A stretch of DNA of 64,000 nt from Panax quinquefolius. Lineage: Eukaryota > Streptophyta > Magnoliopsida > Apiales > Araliaceae. Of this stretch, positions 23,484-34,865 are shown one piece after another (position 1 is the first letter of the stretch; every line of letters begins with the position of its first letter). The stretch covers positions 57,991,023 through 58,055,022 of the forward strand of contig CM035167.1 of NCBI GenBank assembly GCA_020205615.1, written 5' to 3'. The translations under genes were made by a program, and so were the position numbers. Below the pieces are notes generated by a model. It did no database searches. It saw only the letters and a list, made by a program, of their open reading frames with translations, and was not told the origin of the DNA.

Positions 23484-24282
23484 GGAGAAACTTTTAGGAA
23501 AACGAAATTTCCTACGTCGAACTCGCGATCTTGTCTGTGTTGATCAACATACTTCTTCTGTCTATCTTGAGCAGCTACAAATCTTGTCCTGATGAGTTTG
23601 ACAACCTCAGTGGTATTTTGTACCAGTTCTGGTCCTAACAATTGATGTTCACCAACTTCATCCCAACACAGTGAAGTTCTGCACTTCCTACCGTACAATG
23701 CTTCATAAGGCGGCATGCCAATGCTTGCGTGGTAAATGTTGTTATAGGCGAATTCTGCCAGTGGTAAATGATCATCCCTGTTCCCTTTGAAATCCATGAT
23801 GCATGCTCTGAGCATATCTTCCAACGTCTGGATTATTCGTTCGCTTTGGTCGTCTGTTTGAGGATGGTACACCGTACTCATTCTCAATTGTGTTCCCATG
23901 CATTCTTGTAGTCTCTTCCAGAAGTTTGATGTGAATCGCGGATCTCTGTCTGACACTGGAATTCCATGTCTCGAAATGAGCTCCTTGACGTACAACTTTG
24001 CTAACTGGTCAAGATTGAATCTAATCTTTATTGGCAAAAAGTGTGCTGATTTCGTCAATCTGTCCACTATCACCCAAATCACATCGTAACCTTTCTAAGT
24101 AGTCTGAAGACCTGCCATAAAATCCATTGTGATGTGTTCCCACTTCCATTTCGATATTTCCAACGGTTGAAGTAATCCGCTTAGTCTCTGATGCTCGGCC
24201 TTGACTCTTTGACATGTCAAGCATTTTGCGACACATTCTGCAACATCTCTTTTCATATTCGGCCACCAATAATGTCGTCATA
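23444..24282 (-). pseudogene. pol: B(-) integrase
   Basis: The larger open piece (212 codons, 24082-23444) carries [49 protein letters not shown] and [16 protein letters not shown], giving the DDE triad. The zinc-binding region with [17 protein letters not shown] sequence is frameshifted at 24021-24281. A short deletion near the SDRDPRF motif (PVSDRD instead of the usual PVSIVSDRD) is visible. Confidence 0.85.
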
Positions 24283-25048
24283 AATCTTGATACATCTTTG
24301 TACTTCCCGGATGAATTGAATATCTTGAGTTATGAGTTCCGGTCAAGATTTTGTCTTTAATATCCAGTACTGCTGGAACCCAAATTCTTAACTCGAACCT
24401 TAGTAGTCCTTTAGTATCGATCTTGTATTTCACTTCACTACCCTCAACCATTCTTTCTTTGATTTTCCCACATTCTTCATCTTGTAGTTGAGCGTTTTTC
24501 ACTTTGTCCACTAAAGTTGGACTAGCTTCCATCTGGAACAATCTTTTATCTGATTCTTTTGGAAGTTTTATTTCCAACTCTAGCCTGTCCATTGCTGAGA
24601 TAAGTTCCTCCTGAGTTATTAACAACATCAATTTCTCACGACCTTTTCTACTCAAGGCATCATCAACCACATTTACTTTACCCGGATGATAAAAGATCTC
24701 ACAATCATAATCTTTTATCAATTCTAGCCATCGCCTCTGATGCATGTTCAGATCCTTCTGTGTGAAAATATATTTCAGACTTTTATGGTATGTATATATC
24801 TCACATTTCTCTCCATAGGATAATGTCTCCAATATCTTCAGAGCAAATACCACCGCAACCAACTCTAAATCATGAGCCTGGTATCCTTTCTCATAGTCCT
24901 TCAGTTGCCTTGATGCATACGTAATGACTTTGCCATTTTGCATAAGCACACATCCCAGTCCTTTATGTGATGCATCACTATATAAAACAAAGTTTCCTGT
25001 ATTATCCGGTAATGACAACACATGTGCCATGGTAAGCTTCTTTTTCAA
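24278..25048 (-). CDS. pol: B(-) RNase H and start of integrase, 256-codon open piece
   Basis: [18 protein letters not shown] opens the RNase H domain (about residues 23-41), followed by YASRQLKDYEKGY, HDLELVAVVFALK and [14 protein letters not shown]. The usual TDHKSLKY motif has Tyr in place of the Asp, which removes a catalytic acidic residue. The piece then continues with HPGKVNVVDDALSRK into the integrase zinc region (HNSRYSIHPGSTKMYQDL). The frame is long but starts inside the polyprotein and is preceded by a frameshift from the reverse transcriptase. Confidence 0.8.
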   Translation of the reverse strand: MKKKLTMAHVLSLPDNTGNFVLYSDASHKGLGCVLMQNGKVITYASRQLKDYEKGYQAHDLELVAVVFALKILETLSYGEKCEIYTYHKSLKYIFTQKDLNMHQRRWLELIKDYDCEIFYHPGKVNVVDDALSRKGREKLMLLITQEELISAMDRLELEIKLPKESDKRLFQMEASPTLVDKVKNAQLQDEECGKIKERMVEGSEVKYKIDTKGLLRFELRIWVPAVLDIKDKILTGTHNSRYSIHPGSTKMYQDL

Positions 25049-25266
25049 GTGTTGAAAGCTTTATTCACACTTCTCCGTCCAAATAAATTTTACAGCTTTC
25101 CTTGTCAAATTTGTCAATGGAGTGGAAATCATGGAAAAGTCTTGAATAAATCGTTTGTAGTAACCTGCCAAATCCCAAGAAACTCCTCACCTCTGATGGT
25201 GTCATTGGTTGCTCTCAATTTATTACAGCTTCCACCTTTGATGGATCCACTGAAATCCCATCTTTG

Positions 25267-25854
25267 TCAATCACATGCACAAGAAATTGCACACATTCTA
25301 GCTAATTCACACTTAGAGAATTTCGCGTACAACTTTTCCCTTCTTAGCGTCTCCATCGTCAAACGTAAATGTTCCACGTGTTCTTCTTGAGATTTGGAGT
25401 ACACCAGGATATCATCGATGAATACCACCACAAAGTTATCTAAGAATGGTTTAAACACCCTGTTCATCAAATCCATGAATGCTACAGGGGCATTAGTTAA
25501 ACCAAAAGACATTACCAGAAACTCATAGTGTCCATACCGAGTTCTGAATGTCTTCTTAGGTACATCCTCCTTCCTTACTTTTAATTGATGATATCCACTT
25601 CTCAAATCTATCTTAGAGAAGTACTTGTCTTCTTTCAATTGATCAAACAAGTCATCTATTCTTGGCAACGAATATTTATTCTTAATATTGACTTTGTTTA
25701 ATTCCCTATAATCAATGCAAAGACGCATTGACCCTTCCTTTTTCTTCACGAATAATACCGACGCTCCCCACGGTGACACACTCGACTGAATGTATTTCTT
25801 GTCCAACAGTTCTTGCAGTTGTAACATCAGTTCCTTCATCTCTACCAGAGCCAT
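25267..25854 (-). CDS. pol: B(-) reverse transcriptase core, 195-codon open piece
   Basis: Residues in order: [62 protein letters not shown] and [13 protein letters not shown], the last carrying the catalytic Asp pair. This is the finger and palm region of a Ty3/gypsy reverse transcriptase. It runs out of frame after LYAKFSKCE at about 25290. Surrounding stops rule out a full polyprotein. Confidence 0.85.
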   Translation of the reverse strand: MALVEMKELMLQLQELLDKKYIQSSVSPWGASVLFVKKKEGSMRLCIDYRELNKVNIKNKYSLPRIDDLFDQLKEDKYFSKIDLRSGYHQLKVRKEDVPKKTFRTRYGHYEFLVMSFGLTNAPVAFMDLMNRVFKPFLDNFVVVFIDDILVYSKSQEEHVEHLRLTMETLRREKLYAKFSKCELARMCAISCACD

Positions 25855-25897
25855 CCTGTACGGGGACTTTGATATCTGAGCAGTTCCTGGTGCTAAA

Positions 25898-26464
25898 TCA
25901 ATAACGAACTCGATCTCTATCAGGCGAGAGTCCTGGAAAATCCTTTAGAAATACGTCCGCAAAATCCCCAACAACAGGTATCTCTTCCAGTTTTACACCA
26001 TTCTTCTGAGTATCGACTATGTAAGCCAAATATCCTACACAGCCTTGACTCAACAACTTCTTGGCTTGCATAATCGTCAGACATATTGCTTGTCTAGGTG
26101 ATTTGCTACCATAGAAGACTACCTTTGACGGAGTCATAAGGTTTACACATTTCTTTTGGCAATCAATTATTGCTCAATAATTAAATAGTCAATCCATTCC
26201 CAATATAACATCAAACTCTCCAAGTTTAATCAGAATTAAATCTACTATCATAACATTCCCCTTAATATTCACCCTATAATTCTTGTATATGAACTTAACA
26301 TGAATTACCTCCATATTCGCAATTTTTATGTTTAAAGGGAAATTCAACTCTTCACTAGGCAATCCTAACCTCTTAGCAAATTCATCATACATAAATGAGC
26401 AAGTAACACCCGAATCAAATAATACATAAGCATCTATATCATTGATTGGGATAATACCTAACAC
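25898..26464 (-). pseudogene. pol: B(-) aspartic protease and linker to reverse transcriptase
   Basis: The protease piece (26464-26189) reads YVLFDSGVTCSFM and ends VILGMD, framing a retropepsin-like domain with a DSG active site. A stop at about 26175-26188 separates it from the linker (26137-25898) with SQGCVGYLAYIVDT. A frameshift follows at about 25900. Confidence 0.8.
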
Positions 26465-26476
26465 AACGCCTTTTGA

Positions 26477-27590
26477 TTACACAGCATTCTGCACAGTCAT
26501 GTTGAAGGTTCTGGCTGTGGGTCTGTTCGATGATGTTGGTCCAACAATAGCCAATGTACCTCCACTGCTGCCTCCATTGCTTCTAGTTGTCTCTCTAGCT
26601 TTCTTCTTAGGGCACTCAAGAGCAAGATGATCATTTGATCCACACGTGTAGCAAGTATTCTTCTTTGGTTGATGGCAATTTAGAGCAATGTGACCCTCCT
26701 GACCATAGTTGAAGCATACTCGCTTACCCCTTAAGCACACGCTGATGTGATTCTTCCCGCATGTAGCACATGCTTCAAACTTCCTTTTCGGTTGGCTACT
26801 CTGTTGGCTTTCAGCACCAACACTCACATTCCACTTCTTATTCAGGTTATTATTATTACTATTCCCACCACTAGTACCATTATTCTTACATTCACTCTCA
26901 TTCTTCTTCTTTCTTTGTTCCTGATTATACTTCGTCATAGCCTCGCCTCCACCCTCAATGATAATTGCCTTCTCAGGCACTGCTGCAAACGTCTTCAACT
27001 AAAACATGGAGACTCTGTTGTACAACTAGGGCTTCAGTCCCTGTTCAAACCTCCTCGCCTTGCGTTCATCTATGTTACCTTGATATGGCGCAATCCTCGC
27101 CAACTCATTGAACCTTGCTGCATACTCTGACACTCTCATTGTGCCCTGCTTCAACTCTAAAAACTGTACTTCCACATGATTCTTTGAACTCTCTGGGAAA
27201 TAGGTCTCGAAATATATTTCCTTGAACCTATCCCAAGTCATCACTCCCTGACCTTCTCGGGTTTTAGGCTTGCCACCAATAACTGGCCTCTGCTTTCAAC
27301 ATGAATGTTGCAAAAGCAGTATTCTGTTCCTGACCTACTTTAGCAACATAAAAACATTTCTTTATTTCCATGATCCAGGTTTGTGCCTCAACTTAATTCA
27401 TGGTCCCACGAAATTCTGGTGGTCCAACCGCCTTGAAATCTTTGAAAGTCATAGCTAGGTTCTGCGGTTGATTCTGCAGCACTCCCGCCAATAATGTCAC
27501 CAACTGCTGTACTGGGTTAGCATCAACATTGTTGTTATTAGTAGATCCCTCAGGGGTTCTTTGTCGTGGTTGACGTCTTCTTGGAGGCAT
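26477..27590 (-). pseudogene. gag: B(-) gag with zinc knuckles, frameshifted
   Basis: Gag starts MPPRRRQPRQ at 27590, very like the plus copy at 32341. Further pieces are 27244-27026 (capsid region, YFPESSKNHVEVQFLELKQG) and 26998-26477 (nucleocapsid). Three knuckle-like motifs are visible: CATCGKNH, CFNYGQEGHIALNC and CYTCGSNDHLALEC. In the second, the second cysteine of the CCHC motif is Tyr, which should abolish zinc binding there. Stops at about 27010, 27250-27390 and 27393 break the frame. Confidence 0.85.
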
Positions 27591-27904
27591 TTTCTGATTA
27601 AAAAAAAAACACTTATTAGATTATTACCCAATCTTTTAAGTATCTTGTACTTCATTTGCACATCATAAAAGATCACCACATAACACATAACATCTTTAAA
27701 AAATATTAACATTTTATTCATTCGTCATTTTTTTAAAAACATAAAAACAATAACATCACTGCTATTTACATTACTTTTCCTGAACTACAAAAATTGCAGG
27801 ATAACATCATTATATCCCATTGGTTAAATAACTCTTGGGATTTACATTTTATTTATTATATCATTATTCACACAATAATTACATTCTTTACGATGACCTA
27901 CTAA

Positions 27905-27985
27905 AATGTTGCACAACCTTACGACGCTCCTTTTCCATAATACGGAACATTGTTTTGTGATCTAACATATACTGTAACGAATGTA
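27905..27985 (-). pseudogene. B(-) remnant of the pre-gag ORF
   Basis: The minus strand here aligns with 31965-32045 of the plus copy, including the words encoding TMFR-like and MEEERRK-like residues. It shows the extra ORF ahead of gag belongs to the family, not to one copy. It is cut off at the inversion junction. Confidence 0.6.
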
Positions 27986-28032
27986 ATGTTTGAGTTGTGA
28001 TTCTGAGGACAAAATCCTTGTAAAGAGGGAAT
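27986..28032 (+). mobile_element. Remnant of a plus-strand family B 3' internal end with polypurine tract
   Basis: The words gattctgagg, caaaatcctt and gtaaagagggaatga precede the LTR start at 28033. They align with the pre-LTR end of B(-) at 14458-14500 in reverse. So the LTR at 28033-31101 has a 3' internal end on its left and a 5' internal region on its right. Confidence 0.7.
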
Positions 28033-31000
28033 GATGTAACATTCTAGAATTTAAAATTTGTAATATTAAATAGTTATTGAATTATATAAGTATTTAATGG
28101 ATATGTTTATTGTTGAATAAATAATTGTTCAATTTGATTTGATTTGATTTAGTTAATTATTTGTTAAGTATATAATTAAGGAGTTAAGAAAATTAATTGT
28201 TATGAAATAATATACTAATTTAATTTAATAGTTAAGTTAGAGAGTTTATAATGATCAAATGAATTATAATATTTTAATTGGAATTTGTAAATAAAATAAG
28301 GTGTTAGTTGGTTAAATAAAATTATAATTCTAAAGGAAATTATAATTATGTGGTAGTGATTTATGTGATAAAGTAATTTAATAGATTAGTATTAGAATTT
28401 ATTAAATAGATTATTAAAATATAATTAAATAGAAGTGTGACAAATAACCTTGCTATAAAGGAGTTATTAAAATAAATTAAAGGAGTTTAATTAGTTTTTG
28501 CCAAACAAGTCTTAATGCATATTAAGTCTTTAATCTAATAGTGTTTTATAAAACAAGGTATAAGGATTAATCCATTTATTTTAGTTAGGTTTACCAAACA
28601 AGGTGTAAGATTTAAAGGGTTATTTTATTAGTCTAGCCAAACAAGCCTTATGGCTTTTGAATTTTAAAACTTAGATAACTGATATCAGTTATCTCTATAT
28701 TAATATTATATAATTAATATATATATTATTACTATTATACGTTATATTTTACTATGTAAGATAGAATAGAAAAGAAAGACTTAGAAGAAGAAAAGAGTAG
28801 AAGAAGAAGAATACAAAGAAAAAGTAAGAGTTTTAGAGAGAAATTGGGAAAAGAAGCTTGAGAATCAAAGATAGCCATCGTCTTCTTCTAAATTAAGGTA
28901 TCATCTTGCTTCTATTCTCTAAAACTTTTAGTTGTCTTCTTCTTCCAAAAGTTCTCTGTAAAGTTTTTGGTAGAAGATGAATTTCTTGTGTATATAGCTT
29001 TATATGATAATTGTTTGTTAAAAGGTTGTTTTCATAAGTTATATATGAGTATAGGTAAACTAATTCATTTATGTATGTATTTTGTGAAAGAAGCCATATC
29101 ACAGTGAGTTTATATGATCATATATGAATATGGCTTAGTTTAAAGTAAAATTGGGGTTTATGTAGTTATTTAAATTATAAATTGACTATTGAAATAGGAA
29201 GAGGATGAATAAACATAAACATGATATTTTGAATTAACTGTTTTGATTGAAAAACAAAGTTACAGTGATGATTTTCATTAAAAATGTCAACAAGAGAAGT
29301 TTTATCAAAAATAGTGAAATTGGGTGTTGTAAATTTGATGTTTATGTTATTTTATGGGTAGAATCATGTTAAGAGTCTTTACAATATGTTTACATGAAGT
29401 CTCTGTATGTATTACATGTTAATTAGTTTGTTAGATTGGAGCTTGTAGGCCAATTTGGCTTTTTGTTCATGTTGTTGCTGCAGAGGTTTGGTCGTCAAGT
29501 TCTGAGTTCTTGGCGCCGCAACGCTATGACAAAGAAGTTGTTATTCTCACGCCATGATCGGTATCATGTCATAGCTAATCGCTAGCTCGAGTCTCGTCTT
29601 AGCTTTGTAAATACAGTGGGACCTGATAATGTAAACTGTGGCGCCACAACGCGAGTTAGAAAAATGGTCTGACAGTTATATTTATTTACACAAAGTCTGT
29701 AAATAAATGTTATGTGTTAATAATAGGACTGTTAAATTATGATTTCAGTAGTACTAAACTAAGAATGAGCATGTTATCAAGGGTTAACTAGTATTAGTAT
29801 TAACGTAATTCAATTATGTGAATTAAAAATCAAACTTACATGATGTATATACTTGTTTATATATATAAAATGTTGGTAGTGACTAATTATGTCATGATGA
29901 CATATATATAGGGTATTGAGATTCAAGTTGTAAGGTTTAGCTTGTGCTGAAGGCAAGTTTTCTAACCCTAAAACTTTGTTGTGCAAGTTTAATTTCGTTG
30001 AGTACGTTATTGCTTCCAATTCAATTACAATTATGCAAGTTTGCTAACTCTACACTTTCGTAGAGTTAGAGTGTCTATTATTGAGCAAGTTTCTTTAATA
30101 TGTAACTTATTATTTAGCATGCAAGTTACTGTATTCTGATATCCTAAAGTTGAACAACTTTATCGTTCAAATTAATATTCGTTATGCATGTTTAGTATCC
30201 AATTCTCAATGACCTTGATTTAATATTTTTCAAGAATATTATGTTACAATTATTCAATGTTTATGCTATTAGATTATTCCTAAAGCAAGATATTAATTTA
30301 CAAATATCGATTCAGTTATGATTATTTCATAGCATGCAGTTATTTATGTTGTATTCAACTAATCCTTAGTTGATGACCGTTGAATTCTAAATTACCTTGT
30401 AATGTATCCAAACCAAACATACTTTGGTGCGGACTTGTATTCTAAATACTGAGATGAACAACTCTTTTATTAGAGGTTTACGCTTAGCGTTGAAATGGTT
30501 GTGCACAATACATTGTACGAAGGGTTGATCCCCCTAAGTACATGGAGTCCTTATAGTCATATGACTATTAAAGTTAAAGTTAAAGTTGAAAGATTACTTA
30601 TAACTGTGGACATGGTTCGTGGTCATTAGACCCTCAATAGTATGTTTCAGAATGTTAATAGAACATATCATTCGGTTCTATTGAGTTTATTTCTGGAAAA
30701 TGTTGTAATATTGTAAAGTTATTCATTCTTATTTCAAGTGAGCTTTGTTTGCTCACTCTTGCACATTTATACACTTATTGCAGCTAAGGTTGAGATGGTA
30801 AATGAACCTACAACTAGCAAAGGAAAGGGAAAAATGTACAAGTGATGAAGACTTGTAATTTTATGTTATCGTTATGATAATTAACTTTTAATAATGATGT
30901 GATGTAATAATTTAATTTCCGCATTTGAATGATTGTAATTAAAGGTTAGATAACACGGGAGATTTTTATTTAAATGTAATCCTGTATAAGGCGAGTTTTT

Positions 31001-31101
31001 TTATTCAATTTTATTATGATTGGGTAGTTAGATATAATTGTTTTGATTAAGTGAACACCAAATCTTGAGGTAATGAGGTACCGGGATTTGGGGTTGTCAC
31101 A
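28033..31101 (+). mobile_element. Full-length family B LTR, plus strand (3069 bp)
   Basis: It starts tgtaacattc after a polypurine tract and ends ggggttgtcaca just before a primer binding site. A TATA-rich stretch (about 28690-28740) is followed by a purine-rich leader (28770-28860). A gtgagctttgtttgctcac inverted word lies near 30739, and a CpG-rich block at 29470-29665. It serves as 5' LTR for the plus-strand copy to its right and as a 3' LTR remnant for what lies to its left, which suggests an LTR-LTR recombination product. Confidence 0.88.
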
Positions 31102-31104
31102 AGT

Positions 31105-31116
31105 TGGTATCAAAGC
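31105..31116 (+). promoter_or_regulatory. Primer binding site of B(+)
   Basis: TGGTATCAAAGC, four bases after the LTR. It is one mismatch from the TGGTATCAGAGC complement of the initiator methionine tRNA 3' end. The same word is at 39275-39286 in element D. Confidence 0.85.
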
Positions 31117-31307
31117 TTTAGGTTATGAACCTTAGGTGGGGAAGAGCCTTAGGAAGTAACCTTTGAAAAGATAGTGGTGATAAACTCTTATTGAGTTTTA
31201 AGAAAGAAGTAATAAAACACTTATGTACTTATGTGTTTATAACTTATGTGCTCGTGAGTGTCGAGTAGTAATGATTAATAATTAAAGCTTAAAATTTTAT
31301 TGTCAGG

Positions 31308-32053
31308 ATGACTAACGTCGGAGAATCCAGTCAGGCTAGGGAGGAGGGACCTCAGATGCCTAGAGAGGAGGAGCCTCGCGACATTCATGTAGTTTCGGAA
31401 CAACTACTGCCACGGGAGTCAGCCCCGTTGGTCACAGTAGTTGAAGATGAGGATGACGACATGGAGACAGATGAGGAGGATCCCGTGGAGTTGCCACAGG
31501 AGGATGAGGATGACGAGGACGAGGAGGAAGAGACTCCATTAACCTCAATGGCTACTCGTATATACGATGAAGTCTACGACCATAACATGGAACTTCAGGA
31601 TACAGTTGAGGAGTTTCAGGAGATAGTAGCTGAACAATAGACCGCAATGACACTAAAAGACGGCGAGATCCAGGATCGTGAGGAACTACTGATAAATGTC
31701 GAGGAGAAACTATTACAGACTGAAGGAGAAAAAGAACAACTGATCGAAGTGGTCACTGAACTGAAGAAAAAGCTGAGAGAAGAAGTTACTAAGAGGGAAA
31801 GAGCTGAAAAGGCCTACGAGGAAGCTTTTCAACGAACCTGAATAGCAGCAAGAGACGCGCAAGCTAAGAGGATGAAGATGGAAGAGATGGATAAAGTATT
31901 CAACACCACGATTAATCGAGCTTAAGATCGGGTCATGGGATATCCTATTCAGTTCGAGACGCTATCATCATACGTATTAGATCGCAGAACAATGTTCCGG
32001 ATCATGGAGGAGGAACGTAGTAAGGCTAAGCGGTATCTTAATAGGACATTATA
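31308..32053 (+). pseudogene. Pre-gag ORF of family B: acidic region plus coiled coil
   Basis: One reading frame of about 248 codons starts at the ATG MTNVGESSQ, 191 nt after the primer site, and runs to a TAA at about 32053. It is crossed by in-frame stops at 31638 (TAG), 31839 (TGA) and about 31923 (TAA). Residues 45-80 are an acidic cluster of Asp and Glu. Residues about 92-190 are charged and heptad-like, predicting a coiled coil. The tail contains YVLDRRTMF and MEEERSKAKRY. The frame differs from that of gag at 32341. I do not recognise a family. Remnants occur at 27905-27985 in B(-). Tat/Ogre elements have an ORF before gag, but this element is otherwise chromovirus-like. Confidence 0.55.
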
Positions 32054-32340
32054 GTTGGTATGCGATGAATAAAATGGTTAATAAATTTGTAGACCCCAAG
32101 TGTTATGAAACCTATGGGATATGATGATGATGTTTCCCTAATACTTATGTAATTCAGGAAGTTTATATAAATAGCAGCGATGCTATTGTTTATAATTTTA
32201 AAGAGATTATGAATAAATAAAAGTTGTTACTTTATTCAAAGTGTTATGTGTTATGTGGTTATTTCTTTTTGGAGGCAATTGAAGTAGAAATTACTTAAAA
32301 GAGTTGAATATTAATCTAATGAGTGTATTTTTAACAGAAA

Positions 32341-33280
32341 ATGCCTCCTAGACGTCAACCACCACGACAGAGAACCATTGAAGGAACCAACAATAACGAC
32401 AATGTTGATGGTAACCCCGTTCAACAACTAGTGACGCTACTGACAGAAGCGTTGCAAAATCAACCACAAAACCAAGGTACAACGTTTAAGGATTTCAAGG
32501 CGGTTGGACCACCTGAGTTCGTGGGTCCATGAATCCAAATCGAAGCACGCACTGGATTATGGAGATAGAAAAGGTGTTCGATTTCGCTAGGGTAAGGGAA
32601 GATCAGAAGACTGCTTTTGCAACATTCATGTTGAAAGCAGAAGCTAGTTATTGGTGGCAGGCCAATAAAACTCGTGAAGGGCCAGGGGTGATGACCTGGG
32701 ATAGGTTTAAGGAAATATTCTTCGAGACCTATTTCCCGGAGAGTTTGAAGAGTCAGCTAGAAGTGCAATTTCTGGAACTAAAGCAAGGAACGATGACGGT
32801 ATCTGAGTATACCGCTAAATTCAACGAGTTGGAGAGGTTTGCGCCATATCAAGTCAGTACGAATGAACGCAAGGCGAAGAGGTTTGAACAAGGACTGAAG
32901 CCTTGATTGTACAGTAGGGTTTCCCTGTTCCAATTGAAGACTTTCGCAGCAGTGATGGAGAAAGCAATACTCGTTGAAGGTGGGGACGAGGCAGTGATAA
33001 AGTTCAATCAGGAACAGAAGAAGAAGAAGAAGAATGAGGTGGAGATTAAGAATGGAGGTGGTAGTGGTGGAAACAACAACAACAACAATAACAACTTGAA
33101 GATGAAGTGGAATGGAAATGTGGGTGCTACAAATCAGCAGGGTAACCAGCAAAATAAGAAGTTTGAAGCATGTGCTACATGCGGGAAGTTTCACAAGGGT
33201 GCATGCTTGATGGGGAAACAAGTATGATTCAATTGTGGCCAGGAGGGTCACATCGCCCCAAATTGCACTCAACCTAAGAA
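32341..33280 (+). pseudogene. gag: B(+) gag
   Basis: It starts MPPRRQPPRQ and is open for 63 codons, shifts frame at about 32525, continues 32529-32906 with the capsid region (WDRFKEIFFETYFPES, QFLELKQGTMTVSEY), meets a TGA, then 32907-33227 with NNNNNNNN and CATCGKFHKGACL, ending at TGA after GKQV. The following FNCGQEGHI knuckle lies just beyond. Gag would build the particle and carry the RNA. One frameshift and two stops disable it. Confidence 0.85.
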
Positions 33281-33284
33281 GAAT

Positions 33285-33863
33285 GTGTGCTTCACGTGCG
33301 GATCCAAGGATCACTTTGCTCGTGAATGCCCTAAGAAGAAGGCTGGAGAGACAACCAGAAATAATGGAGGTACATGGGCCATTGCTGGACCTACATCATC
33401 AAACAAACCCACAAATAGAACCTTCAACATGACTGTGCAAGATTCTGTGAAATCAAAGGATGTGGTGTCTGGTATTATCCCAATCAATGATATTAATGCA
33501 TATGTATTATTCGATTCGGGTGCTACTTGCTCATTTATGTCTGAGGATTTTGCTAAGAGGTTAGAATTGCCTAGAGAAGAACTGAATTTCCCTTTGAACA
33601 TAGAAATTGCGAATAAGGAAGTAATCCATGTTAGATTTGTATACAAGAACTGTAGGGTGAATATTAAGGGGAATATTATGATGGTAGATTTAATTCCGAT
33701 TAGACTTGGAGAGTTTGATGTTATTTTGGGAATAGATTGGCTGTTCAAATATGGAGTGGTAATTAATTGCCAAAAGAAGTGTGTAAACTTTATGACCCCG
33801 TCAAAGGTAGTATTTTATGGTAGCAAGTCGCCTAGACAAATGAAATGTCTGATGATTATGTAG
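33285..33863 (+). CDS. pol: B(+) last zinc knuckle and aspartic protease, 192-codon open piece
   Basis: It opens with CFTCGSKDHFARECPKK, a canonical CCHC knuckle, then a linker. The protease reads YVLFDSGATCSFM (DSG active site, about residues 71-83) and VILGIDWL (about residues 147-154), and ends near the tail before reverse transcriptase at TAG. It is an uninterrupted domain but not an independent gene. Confidence 0.83.
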   Translation: MCFTCGSKDHFARECPKKKAGETTRNNGGTWAIAGPTSSNKPTNRTFNMTVQDSVKSKDVVSGIIPINDINAYVLFDSGATCSFMSEDFAKRLELPREELNFPLNIEIANKEVIHVRFVYKNCRVNIKGNIMMVDLIPIRLGEFDVILGIDWLFKYGVVINCQKKCVNFMTPSKVVFYGSKSPRQMKCLMIM

Positions 33864-33872
33864 GCCAAGAAA

Positions 33873-34865
33873 TTGTTGAGTCAAGGTTGTGTGGGTTATT
33901 TAGCTTACATAGTCGATACTCAAAAGAAGGGTGTGAAACTGGAAGAGATGCCAGTGGTAAGGGAGTTTGAAGATATGTTTCCAGAGGATTTGCCAGGACT
34001 TCCGCCTGACAGAGAAATTGAGTTCGTGATCGACTTGGTGCCGGGAACAGCACCAATATTGAAGGCCCCGTACAGAATGGCTCCGGTAGAAATGAAGGAA
34101 CTGATGGTACAGTTGTAAGAGTTGCTAGACAAGAAGTATATTCAACCAAGTGTATCGCCGTGGGGAGCGCCGGTATTATTCATGAAGAAGAAGGATGGGT
34201 CGATGCGTCTTTGCATTGATTATAGAGAATTGAACAAAGTCACTATTAAAAACAAATACCCATTACCAAGAATAGATGACTTGTTTGATCAGTTGAAGGG
34301 TGCTAAATACTTCTCAAAAATAGATTTGAGAAGAGGGTATCACCAATTGAAAGTAACGAAGGATGATATACCTAGAATGACATTCAGAACTCGGTATGGA
34401 CATTACGAGTTTTTGGTGATGTCTTTTGGTTTAACCAATGCCCCTACTGCATTCATGGATTTGATGAATAGGGTGTTTAAACCATTCTTAGACAAGTTTG
34501 TAGTGGTATTTTTCGATGACATTCTGGTGTATTCCAAAACTCAAGAAGAACACGTGGAACACTTACGTTTGACATTGGAAACACTAAGAAAGGAAAAATT
34601 TTACGCAAAATTCTTTAAGTGCGAATTTTGGCTAGATCGTGTACAATTTCTTGGGCACGTGATTGACAAGGATGGGATTTCAATGGATCCATCAAAAGTG
34701 GAAGCTGTAATCAATTGGGAACAACCAAGAACACTATCAGAAGTGAGGAGTTTCTTGGGACTGGCCGGTTATTATAGAAGATTTATTCAAGATTTTTCTA
34801 AGATAGCCACTCCGCTAACAAATTTGACAAGGAAGGAGATAAAATTTGTTTGGACGGAGAAATGA
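33873..34865 (+). pseudogene. pol: B(+) reverse transcriptase, split by one stop
   Basis: The 33873-34118 piece carries [19 protein letters not shown] and APYRMAPVEMKEL. A TAA at 34116-34118 stands where related copies have a Gln codon. Then 34122-34865 (247 codons) includes [39 protein letters not shown], the catalytic FFDDILVYS, and [20 protein letters not shown] of the connection region. Apart from the one nonsense change it is nearly full length and the best preserved reverse transcriptase in the window. Confidence 0.88.

Larger units (their letters stand above)
23153..27985 (-). mobile_element. B(-) internal region: pol, gag and part of the leader (minus strand)
   Basis: The minus-strand order is pre-gag ORF remnant, gag, protease, reverse transcriptase, RNase H, integrase and chromodomain. 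It is continuous with the pol C-terminus at 14458-14643 once element A is removed. It aligns with the plus-strand family B copy from about 31920 onward. At 27985 it stops: the primer binding site and 5' LTR expected to its right are absent, and plus-strand family B sequence begins. The nucleotide divergence from the plus copy is obvious by eye, so the two are separate insertions rather than a fresh duplication. Confidence 0.85.

Noticed and set aside
26747..27130. A 127-codon plus frame, and the 178-codon minus frame at 32778-33314
   Set aside because: Both are antisense shadows of gag, with hydrophobic runs created by the Asn-rich coding strand.
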